Origin: a bacterium | GTDB lineage: Bacteria; B130-G9 | Reading direction: 5' to 3' | Assembly: GCA_021160245.1 (NCBI GenBank) | Contig: JAGHCW010000139.1 | Span: 1 to 5,436 of the forward strand | DNA length: 5,436 nt | In this document: positions 1 through 4,482 of the stretch, in pieces | Position numbering within the stretch: position 1 is the stretch's first letter | Layout: the number at the start of each line of letters is the position of its first letter | Translations under genes and position numbers: made by a program | Notes under the pieces: generated by a model | Told to the model about the DNA's origin: nothing | Database searches by the model: none | Seen by the model: the letters and a program-made list of their open reading frames with translations, nothing else

Positions 1-507
1 CTCTTTGCGCCGGGGACATTCAACCCTCTATTCGAGATAGCCTCGTGTGAGTTCACCGTGTACGCTCAACCCATTCGAGGACAGAGCGGCTCTCCGAGTC
101 AACAGACAAGCGCTGCTATTGAGCCTGCCTCAAATGAGACATCGCTTACGGTTCAGCTCTGGACTGACAAGCGCGACTACACGGCCGGCGAGACGCTTGA
201 TCTCTCACTCAGCATCGATAATCAGGGCTTCGGCATGCCATTCGACCTTTACATCGCGGCCAAGATGGATGCCGACCCGACGGGGACACTCTTCTTCTTC
301 CCGACCTGGGCGACCGATCCGAGTTTCACGAACATATCCTTCCTGCCGCTCGTGCAGGGCGCCATTTTGCCAGATCTGACGATCATGCATCTTGAGCTTC
401 CGGACTCGCTTCCAAAAGGTGATTACACGTTCCTGGCGGCCTTTTTCGTCTCGGGGAGATTTGACCTGGCCAGCGAGATTGCTGAGGCGCACTGGACGCT
501 GATGTAG
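1..507 (+). CDS. C-terminal part of a large exported propeller/beta-sandwich protein (copy 1, 5' end outside window)
   Basis: The frame is open from the first base, so this is the last 168 codons of a gene that begins upstream. GTG at 58 is an internal valine, not a start. The product matches the end of the complete protein at 1510-3510 at roughly 85% of residues by eye. It contains the last strand of the first beta-sandwich domain (ending EFTVYAQP), a linker rich in Ser and Gln, and the whole second beta-sandwich domain (motifs YIAAKMDADPTGTLFFFPTW and FLAAFFVSGRFDLA), ending HWTLM. No sorting signal, LPXTG motif or transmembrane helix follows the domain. By analogy the missing part should be a signal peptide and a PQQ-like propeller. 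The function is unknown; export and a binding or structural role are inferred. The stop codon is 72 nt before the promoter of the next cassette. Confidence 0.88.
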   Translation, partial: LFAPGTFNPLFEIASCEFTVYAQPIRGQSGSPSQQTSAAIEPASNETSLTVQLWTDKRDYTAGETLDLSLSIDNQGFGMPFDLYIAAKMDADPTGTLFFFPTWATDPSFTNISFLPLVQGAILPDLTIMHLELPDSLPKGDYTFLAAFFVSGRFDLASEIAEAHWTLM

Positions 508-578
508 GGGATTCAACGCGGTCCAACACAGCCGAAGATATCATAGGGAGAGCGAAAACCACAAAATACGTTTTTCGG

Positions 579-615
579 CTTGACAGTGTTCCCATTCTTC
601 TGGCATGATGTCAAG
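579..615 (+). promoter_or_regulatory. Sigma70-type extended -10 promoter of cassette, within an inverted repeat
   Basis: A perfect TTGACA (580-585) is followed after 18 nt by CATGAT (604-609), preceded by TGG to give an extended -10. Transcription should start near 616. The same two boxes at the same 18-nt spacing occur in the next unit (3572-3601), although the spacer sequence between them differs. The -35 box also forms an inverted repeat, CTTGACA (579-585) with TGTCAAG (609-615), which might be an operator. In the second unit only TGACA/TGTCA is kept. No other good promoter is seen before the small gene, so the predicted mRNA has a leader of about 385 nt. Confidence 0.55.
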
Positions 616-640
616 AATGAACTACAAAAGCCAATGTTGT

Positions 641-657
641 CGCGCTGAACGGGCGCG
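641..657 (+). other. Conserved GC hairpin at the start of the leader
   Basis: CGCGC (641-645) pairs with GCGCG (653-657), with one more T-G pair (646/652) around a 5-nt loop. In the other unit the same place holds a stem whose differing pairs stay compatible: T-G at 646/652 becomes C-G, and the outer C-G at 641/657 becomes T-G. The loop bases differ. Two pairing-preserving changes suggest that the RNA structure matters. It lies directly upstream of an identical stretch (GGCAAACC then GGAGGGG) that carries a ribosome binding site. Confidence 0.4.
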
Positions 658-753
658 GCAAACCCGGAGGGGATTGTGATGAACATCCTCGTATTACGCG
701 GCAATCGTCCTTGCCCTGACGAGCCGGCCTTCCGAGCCGTCTCAGCCCTGGTT

Positions 754-764
754 GGGGGGGGGGG
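754..764 (+). repeat. Homopolymer of 11 G in the leader
   Basis: Eleven consecutive G lie in the middle of the leader reading frame. The equivalent position in the other unit holds ten G, flanked by different bases. Such tracts are prone to slippage, which would change the reading frame of anything translated through them. Tracts of this length are also hard to sequence and assemble, so the exact count may be unreliable. Confidence 0.85.
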
Positions 765-819
765 AGCCTACATGGAAAGACCAGAGCGGCGAATCGGCGA
801 GCTTTTTCAGCTTCGTTTT

Positions 820-934
820 TGTTTCCAACCCCAACTTCTCTCTGCTCTGAGCGGGAAGAGGACCCGTGGAATCGTCAGACCACGAGGCCCTCCTATCATT
901 CCCGCAAGCCATTCTTTCGAATGGCGCCAAGTGT
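820..934 (+). ncRNA. Candidate structured RNA element in the leader (two adjacent helices)
   Basis: This 115-nt block matches 3819-3933 at all but one base (858), whereas sequence on both sides differs much more. It holds a nested stem: GCGGGAA (851-857) with TTCCCGC (899-905), AGGA (859-862) with TCCT (891-894), and CGTGG (865-869) with CCACG (880-884) around a 10-nt loop. After two bases (AA) comes a perfect 7-bp hairpin: GCCATTC (908-914), loop TTTC, GAATGGC (919-925). No U tract follows, so it is not a standard terminator. It ends about 65 nt before the small gene's start and could be a cis-regulatory RNA, RNA processing site or DNA recombination site. I do not recognise it as a known riboswitch class. 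The identity itself is observed; the RNA role is inferred. Confidence 0.42.
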
Positions 935-1001
935 GAGATAAGTGTCGCATTTGAGAGAAAATATACAACACATTTCGTTTTGAACATGAAAAGGAGTAAG
1001 A

Positions 1002-1364
1002 ATGAGACGACATACGACAATACTATTGTCTACGGGTATCATCGCAACTCTGGCGATTCTCGCTTTCGCCGGCTACTTCACGTCGGAGGGTTGGGTTTAT
1101 CCAACTAGCGGACCTGCAGACATGCAGCTGTTCAAGTATGAGATTCACTACAGTCTGGCTGAGGAGCAGGATGCACCATATGCCTACGTCAGGATTTGGG
1201 ATGGTGAGGACCTGATCCACTACGAGATGATGGTTGTCACGACTCTTGACCGGGTTGCGTACTACACGTACCAGACAGGTCTTGATGAAGGGGACGATTA
1301 TTCGTTCCAATTCGAGACCGTTGATGACATCACACCCGTGGCCTTCGGACCTGACGTATGGTGA
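1002..1364 (+). CDS. Small exported Ig-like single-domain protein (unit 1)
   Basis: This encodes 120 aa, with AAGGAG (991-996) 5 nt before the ATG. Residues 1-23 are a signal peptide or signal anchor: Arg2-Arg3, a hydrophobic core at about 7-22, and a possible cleavage after AFA (21-23). The rest resembles single Ig-like/fibronectin-like beta-sandwich domains of secreted bacterial proteins. Supporting positions are GWVYPTSG (30-37), an aromatic YEIHY strand (46-50), Asp57-Ala-Pro59, IWDG (65-68), Met76-Met77, YYTY (87-90), L-DEGD (94-98), YSFQF (100-104) and the end FGPDVW. It has no cysteine and no lipobox. The homologue at 4001-4363 has the same length. The first 40 residues are mostly identical, while the rest is about 40% identical by eye. 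It lies 145 nt upstream of the propeller gene and is probably co-transcribed with it. The partner and ligand are unknown. Confidence 0.85.
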   Translation: MRRHTTILLSTGIIATLAILAFAGYFTSEGWVYPTSGPADMQLFKYEIHYSLAEEQDAPYAYVRIWDGEDLIHYEMMVVTTLDRVAYYTYQTGLDEGDDYSFQFETVDDITPVAFGPDVW

Positions 1365-1429
1365 GAAACTGGAATATCTGACGCCTTAGCCAATTGAACA
1401 GCTATTCGTTAACGTAGTGTCAAGGCGAT

Positions 1430-1447
1430 GGGGGATTTGTGTCCCCT
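1430..1447 (+). other. Hairpin between small and large genes (unit 1)
   Basis: GGGGA (1431-1435) and TCCCC (1442-1446) form a perfect 5-bp stem around TTTGTG, extendable by G-T at 1430/1447. No T tract follows, so it does not look like an intrinsic terminator. It could protect the 3' end of a processed small-gene transcript or be an operator. A different hairpin occupies the same gap in the other unit. Confidence 0.3.
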
Positions 1448-1496
1448 GCCGTCCACATTAAGATGATTATAGGATGAAGACAATGGATACTGAAGC

Positions 1497-1502
1497 AAGG
1501 AG
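1497..1502 (+). promoter_or_regulatory. Ribosome binding site fixing the large-gene start at 1510
   Basis: AAGGAG lies 7 nt before ATG 1510. An in-frame ATG at 1474 would give 12 extra residues (MKTMDTEARRSE) before the signal peptide and has only a weak AGG near it. The next unit shows the same arrangement, with AGGGAG 7 nt before ATG 4483, and its product aligns from MR onward. Confidence 0.75.
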
Positions 1503-1509
1503 AAGTGAA

Positions 1510-3510
1510 ATGCGGTATGGAATCATAGTTCTGTCGTTTACATTGGTGTTTGGGATGGCTTTCTCGGCTGAGGCGGCCTCGTTCTGGCCGATGTTCCAGC
1601 GGGACCTCGGCCACACGGGTCTCGCGCCGGTTTCAACGCCGGAGAATCTTCAATTGATGTGGGAGGTGGACATAGCGACTGTGAGCCCGAGAGATTTCTC
1701 ACATCTGGTGATGGGTAATGACGGGTGTGTTTGGGCAGTCGGGACGAAGATACTGGCGGTTTCTCCTGATGGTCAAGTCAATGTCGAGTTTCGCTTTCCG
1801 TCTGATCTAGCGGGGTCCTTCAAGGGCGACCTGGCGCCTGTCGTTCTCGGCGACGGCGCGCTGGTTGTTCTGGCGCACGTTCGAGTCGAGGGCCAATTCA
1901 TACCCCACTTGTTTGCCATTGAGCCCTGGGGTGAGCTGCGCTGGACGCTCCCTCTTGAAGGTCGCGCCGGACTTTCTCTGCTCACCTTGGGGCCTCAGGG
2001 CTCTATTTACGCCGCTTCGGAAAACTACCTATACAAAGTATCCGAAGAGCCGCAAATTCAGTGGTCTTACCAATGTGACACTGAGATAAGTACCGTCCCC
2101 GCGGTCGCGGCGGATGGCTCAATATACTTCGGGGCCAAGGGCGACATACTCTATTGCCTCTCTCCCGAAGGGTCGCTTAACTGGACCTTAGAAAATATGT
2201 GGTTGCTCGGGGCGCCGACTGTTGATGCGGACGGGAGGGTCTATATCGCGACGACAAGCGATGCGTTGTATTGCCTGAACAGCGACGGTTCTGTCCAGTG
2301 GTCCTATCCGAATTCGGGAACCTCCTATACAAGCCCAGTGTTGCTCCCCGATGGCTCAGTGGTCTTCAACGGAGCCAAAGAGATGTACGGCAATTCGATA
2401 ATATGCGTTGACAGCAGCGGCGCAGAGAAATGGGCGCTTAGTATCGATTCGAACCAGAAGCCGCTGGCAAGCCCAGTTGCGGACGCGGACGGCAATGTTT
2501 ATATAGGATATTACTTGTACGAGGGCGAGCCACCCAACTATGTCTATCATCGACGCCTGGCTCGCATCAGCCCAACAGGCTCGTATGAGGAGTTCTATGT
2601 CGATTCGAGGGGAACCAAGACGAATGTAGGGGGATTCTGCATAGGGGGAAATGGTATGTTATACGCCCATAATGGCAACCTGCTCTGCGCCTTCGGAGCG
2701 GCCATAGAATCGCCAAACCTGAGTGTCTCTACACGGCTTTCATCCTTTGACATGGATATCGGCTGGCTCCGTGCGACATCGATTCATCTCGCCAACCCTC
2801 TTTCCGATATGGATGCCGACTGCTACATCGCCTATCGGAGAAAGGGAAGCGAGGAGTTGTTCTTCTACCCGTTTTGGTCAAACGAGCCATCGGGCAGTGC
2901 TTTGGAGTTCAGGCCACTGTCAGCCGGCGCCGAATTCCCCAAGATCGAGCTGATACATACTGAGGAGCGCACACTTGTGCCGGGGGAATACGAATATTTT
3001 GCCGGACTCTTCGAGCCGGGGACACTCAACCCCCTGTTGGATATAGCCTCATGTGAGTTCACCGTATATGCACAGCCCATTCGAGGGCAAAGCCACTCTC
3101 GTAGTCAGCAGATAGCTGTTATTGAGCCATCGCTAGATGAGACGCAGCTGATGGTTCAACTCTGGACAGACAAGCATGATTACACGGCGGGCGAGACGCT
3201 TAATCTCTCACTCAGCTTTGATAATCAGGGCTTTGGAATGCCATTTGACTTCTACATCGCGGCGAGGCTGGATGCAGACCCTACTGGGACGCTCTTCTTC
3301 TTCCCGACCTGGGCGACCGATCCGAGTTTCTCGAACATATCCTTTCTGCCACTTGTGCAGGGCACCCTTCTGCCAGATCTGACGATCATGCATCTTGAGC
3401 TTCCGGACTCGCTTCCAAAAGGTGATTACACCTTCCTGGCGGCCTTTTTCGTCTCGGGCAGGTTCGATCTCGCAAGCGAGATCGCTGAGTCGCACTGGAC
3501 GCTGATGTAG
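1510..3510 (+). CDS. Large exported protein: PQQ-like beta-propeller plus two C-terminal beta-sandwich domains (unit 1, complete)
   Basis: The chosen ATG gives 666 aa; ATG 1474 would give 678. Residues 1-22 or 1-23 are a signal peptide (core IIVLSFTLVFGM, cleavage near AEA). The mature N-terminus has SFWPMFQRDLGHTG (24-37), typical of PQQ-like/BamB-type propeller proteins. Eight propeller repeats follow at about 66-95, 112-150, 158-190, 196-227, 235-266, 274-311, 321-365 and 373-397, each built like DADGRVYIATTSDALYCLNS. Domain A (about 402-520) and domain B (about 545-666) are related to each other: both have YIA, an FFYPFW or FFFPTW motif, an H-x-E strand and a GEY/GDY-x-F-x-A turn before the last strand. 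A linker (521-544) separates them. There is no C-terminal anchor or secretion tag. PQQ-like repeats need not bind PQQ, and no catalytic or haem-binding motif is visible, so an enzymatic role is not supported. It is probably extracytoplasmic and may act in binding or scaffolding. Confidence 0.9.
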   Translation: MRYGIIVLSFTLVFGMAFSAEAASFWPMFQRDLGHTGLAPVSTPENLQLMWEVDIATVSPRDFSHLVMGNDGCVWAVGTKILAVSPDGQVNVEFRFPSDLAGSFKGDLAPVVLGDGALVVLAHVRVEGQFIPHLFAIEPWGELRWTLPLEGRAGLSLLTLGPQGSIYAASENYLYKVSEEPQIQWSYQCDTEISTVPAVAADGSIYFGAKGDILYCLSPEGSLNWTLENMWLLGAPTVDADGRVYIATTSDALYCLNSDGSVQWSYPNSGTSYTSPVLLPDGSVVFNGAKEMYGNSIICVDSSGAEKWALSIDSNQKPLASPVADADGNVYIGYYLYEGEPPNYVYHRRLARISPTGSYEEFYVDSRGTKTNVGGFCIGGNGMLYAHNGNLLCAFGAAIESPNLSVSTRLSSFDMDIGWLRATSIHLANPLSDMDADCYIAYRRKGSEELFFYPFWSNEPSGSALEFRPLSAGAEFPKIELIHTEERTLVPGEYEYFAGLFEPGTLNPLLDIASCEFTVYAQPIRGQSHSRSQQIAVIEPSLDETQLMVQLWTDKHDYTAGETLNLSLSFDNQGFGMPFDFYIAARLDADPTGTLFFFPTWATDPSFSNISFLPLVQGTLLPDLTIMHLELPDSLPKGDYTFLAAFFVSGRFDLASEIAESHWTLM

Positions 3511-3570
3511 GGCTGGTTATGCGGTTCAACACAGCGGAAGAGTAGCGAAGCCGGAAAATACGTTTTTTAG

Positions 3571-3605
3571 CTTGACAGCGTTCGTAGTCTTCTGGCATGA
3601 TGTCA
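3571..3605 (+). promoter_or_regulatory. Sigma70-type extended -10 promoter of the next cassette
   Basis: TTGACA (3572-3577), an 18-nt spacer, then CATGAT (3596-3601) preceded by TGG. The boxes are the same as in the first unit although the first ten or so spacer bases differ, which supports real promoter function. It lies 61 nt after the stop of the large gene, so each cassette seems to have its own promoter. No convincing intrinsic terminator lies between stop and promoter, so read-through from the previous unit is possible. Confidence 0.55.
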
Positions 3606-3633
3606 GATATGACCAACTGAAAGCCAATGCTGC

Positions 3634-3650
3634 TGCGCCGATGAGGCGCG
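3634..3650 (+). other. Conserved GC hairpin at the start of the leader (unit 2)
   Basis: GCGCC (3635-3639) pairs with GGCGC (3645-3649) around a GATGA loop, with an outer T-G pair (3634/3650). Compared with 641-657, the loop has changed but all pairs are kept through C-G/T-G exchanges. Confidence 0.4.
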
Positions 3651-3750
3651 GCAAACCCGGAGGGGATTGTGATGAACATCCTCGTAATACGCGGCAATCG
3701 TCCTTGCCCTGACGAGCCGGCCTTCCCGCGCCGCCTCAGCCCTGTTTTAC

Positions 3751-3760
3751 GGGGGGGGGG
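3751..3760 (+). repeat. Homopolymer of 10 G in the leader
   Basis: Ten consecutive G stand at the position of the eleven-G run 754-764. The bases on each side differ (TTTTAC before, CGCAGG after), so the run itself is conserved better than its surroundings or has re-expanded independently. Confidence 0.85.
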
Positions 3761-3818
3761 CGCAGGCTACCTGGAAAGACCCGACCGGCAAATCGGCGCG
3801 CTGTTTCAGATTCGTTTC

Positions 3819-3933
3819 TGTTTCCAACCCCAACTTCTCTCTGCTCTGAGCGGGAAAAGGACCCGTGGAATCGTCAGACCACGAGGCCCTCCTATCATTC
3901 CCGCAAGCCATTCTTTCGAATGGCGCCAAGTGT
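3819..3933 (+). ncRNA. Candidate structured RNA element in the leader (unit 2)
   Basis: Second copy of the block at 820-934, with a single difference (A at 3857). The helices are GCGGGAA (3850-3856) with TTCCCGC (3898-3904), and GCCATTC (3907-3913), loop TTTC, GAATGGC (3918-3924). It ends about 65 nt before the start codon of the second small gene, the same distance as in the first unit. Confidence 0.42.
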
Positions 3934-4000
3934 AAGAGAAGTGTCGCATTTGGATGTAAAATTACAACACGTTTCGTTTTGAACATGAAAAGGAGTAAGG

Positions 4001-4363
4001 ATGAGACGATATACGACAATATTATTGGCTACAGGTATGATCGCAGCGCTGGTGATTCTCGCGTTCGCCGGCTACTTCACGTCGAATGGTTGGGTTGCTC
4101 CAACTAGCGGTGATGCTGACGAGACCTGGTTCACGTGGGAGATTCACTACGCCCTGGCTGAGGACGAAGATGTGCCAGCGTGCTTCTTGAAGATACATAA
4201 CGGAGAAGTACAAATCGGCTCCTATATGATGCAAGCAGCCACTTTCGACAGAGTTGCCGTTTACACTTACAGCAGGCAATTGCCAGAGGGTGACTTGTAC
4301 AACTTCCACTTCTGTGTAGATGACGATACATCGCTTGTAACTTTCGGGCCCTTAGTCGAGTAG
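4001..4363 (+). CDS. Small exported Ig-like single-domain protein (unit 2)
   Basis: This encodes 120 aa; AAGGAG (3990-3995) lies 5 nt before the ATG. The signal sequence is nearly the same as in the first copy (TTILL, then LAFAGYFTS), with probable cleavage after AFA (21-23). The domain shows the expected landmarks of an Ig-like fold in secreted bacterial proteins: GWVAPTSGDAD (30-40), WEIHY (46-50), D-V-P at 57-59, a Met pair near 76-77, a YTY strand, L-PEGD, YNFHF, DDD and a FGP end. Unlike copy 1 it has two cysteines, in PACF and HFCVDD. From residue 40 on, identity to copy 1 is only about 40% by eye, while length and strand spacing are unchanged. The large propeller gene starts 119 nt downstream. 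The function is unknown; a secreted companion of the propeller protein is inferred from the repeated pairing. Confidence 0.85.
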   Translation: MRRYTTILLATGMIAALVILAFAGYFTSNGWVAPTSGDADETWFTWEIHYALAEDEDVPACFLKIHNGEVQIGSYMMQAATFDRVAVYTYSRQLPEGDLYNFHFCVDDDTSLVTFGPLVE

Positions 4364-4390
4364 ATAGCGGAACACTAACAGACGGTATGA

Positions 4391-4419
4391 CGGGGGCTTC
4401 GGTCTCCGCCATATCTTTT
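4391..4419 (+). terminator. UUCG hairpin with interrupted T tract between small and large genes (unit 2)
   Basis: CGGGGGC (4391-4397) pairs with GTCTCCG (4402-4408) over 7 bp, including two G-T pairs, around a TTCG tetraloop closed by C-G, which is an especially stable loop type. CC then ATATCTTTT follows, so the T tract is poor and begins late. It may act as a weak terminator that lowers expression of the large gene relative to the small one, or as a 3'-end stabiliser. Confidence 0.4.
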
Positions 4420-4469
4420 GCGGTATCCGATTTCAGTGAATAAGAGAGAAACCGACTCAAAAGAATGAG

Positions 4470-4475
4470 AGGGAG
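4470..4475 (+). promoter_or_regulatory. Ribosome binding site fixing the large-gene start at 4483
   Basis: AGGGAG lies 7 nt before ATG 4483. In-frame ATGs at 4465 and 4477 are less likely: the second is only 1 nt from this site and the first precedes it. The spacing matches the site before ATG 1510. Confidence 0.7.
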
Positions 4476-4482
4476 TATGAAG

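Larger units (their letters stand above)
676..936 (+). pseudogene. Short leader reading frame, possibly a decayed gene for an exported protein
   Basis: GGAGGGG (666-672) sits 6 nt before ATG at 679; GTG at 676 is an alternative start. The frame runs 85 codons from the ATG to TGA at 934 and is rich in Arg and Pro with no recognised domain. Two readings compete. As an intact small gene: the equivalent frame in the other unit also stays open to a stop at the same place (TAA instead of TGA), and several substitutions are silent or mild (Leu/Ile, Met/Leu, Glu/Asp, Lys/Lys). As a relic: one base downstream of codon 5 another frame reads YAAIVLALTS, like a signal-peptide core, then continues through the G tract to a TGA at 848. 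That would require a one-base frameshift shared by both copies. The two units are also out of register between about 736 and 754, which argues against continuous coding. Translation is uncertain. Confidence 0.3.
508..3510 (+). repeat. Complete unit of a ~3-kb tandem gene cassette
   Basis: Equivalent landmarks recur at a spacing close to 3.0 kb: stop of the large gene 507 and 3510, TTGACA 580 and 3572, leader start codon 679 and 3672, small-gene start 1002 and 4001, large-gene start 1510 and 4483. The order and strand are the same each time, so this is a direct tandem duplication. The preceding unit is represented by 1-507 and the following unit by 3511-5436, so at least three large genes lie in a row. 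The array may continue on both sides. No terminal inverted repeats or transposase accompany the units, so duplication by unequal recombination between copies is more likely than transposition. Confidence 0.88.
3669..3935 (+). pseudogene. Short leader reading frame, possibly a decayed gene (unit 2)
   Basis: GGAGGGG (3659-3665) lies 6 nt before ATG 3672, exactly as in the first unit. The frame runs 87 codons from the ATG to TAA at 3933. The alternative frame, entered by a one-base shift after codon 5, reads YAAIVLALTSRPSRAASA, which looks like a signal peptide with an Ala-rich cleavage region. It then passes through the ten-G run to TGA at 3847. This copy preserves the signal-like frame better than the copy at 676-936, where the corresponding Ala-rich residues appear in a different frame. 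That pattern fits an exported-protein gene broken before the duplication, but a translated leader peptide cannot be excluded. Confidence 0.3.

Noticed and set aside
47-379. Alternative + strand frame rich in Arg/Ser, seen again at 3176-3382
   Set aside because: It is an out-of-frame shadow of the conserved C-terminal domain of the large protein and is conserved only because the real frame is.
508-578. Intrinsic terminator after the large gene
   Set aside because: The only pairing (AAAATACGTTTT, 564-575) is weak and A/T-only, and the distant GCCGAA/TTCGGC arms are about 36 nt apart. The second unit does not preserve a GC-rich stem followed by T.
641-690. Resemblance of the GGCAAACC segment after a GC hairpin to cyclic-di-GMP (GEMM) riboswitches
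   Set aside because: The other invariant parts of that class, notably GACGCAAAGCC and the following second helix, are absent. An eight-base match is not enough.
820-934. Integron attC site or CRISPR-like repeat between gene cassettes
   Set aside because: No RYYYAAC/GTTRRRY core pair flanks the block, the units are 3-kb two-gene operons with promoters, no integrase is visible, and there is no short-spacer periodicity.
742-1020. Minus-strand frame present in both leaders (also 3747-4019)
   Set aside because: Its similarity between copies follows from the DNA identity of the leader. Outside the near-identical block its replacements are mostly non-conservative, and it has no convincing ribosome binding site.
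866-1108. Frame beginning at GTG 866 and overlapping the small gene start
   Set aside because: It lacks a ribosome binding site at the GTG, covers the hairpin block, and runs into the signal peptide region of the small gene out of frame.
1389-1425. Possible minus-strand promoter (TTGACA on the complement)
   Set aside because: The -10 candidate at proper spacing matches poorly, it is absent in the other unit, and no minus-strand gene lies downstream of it.
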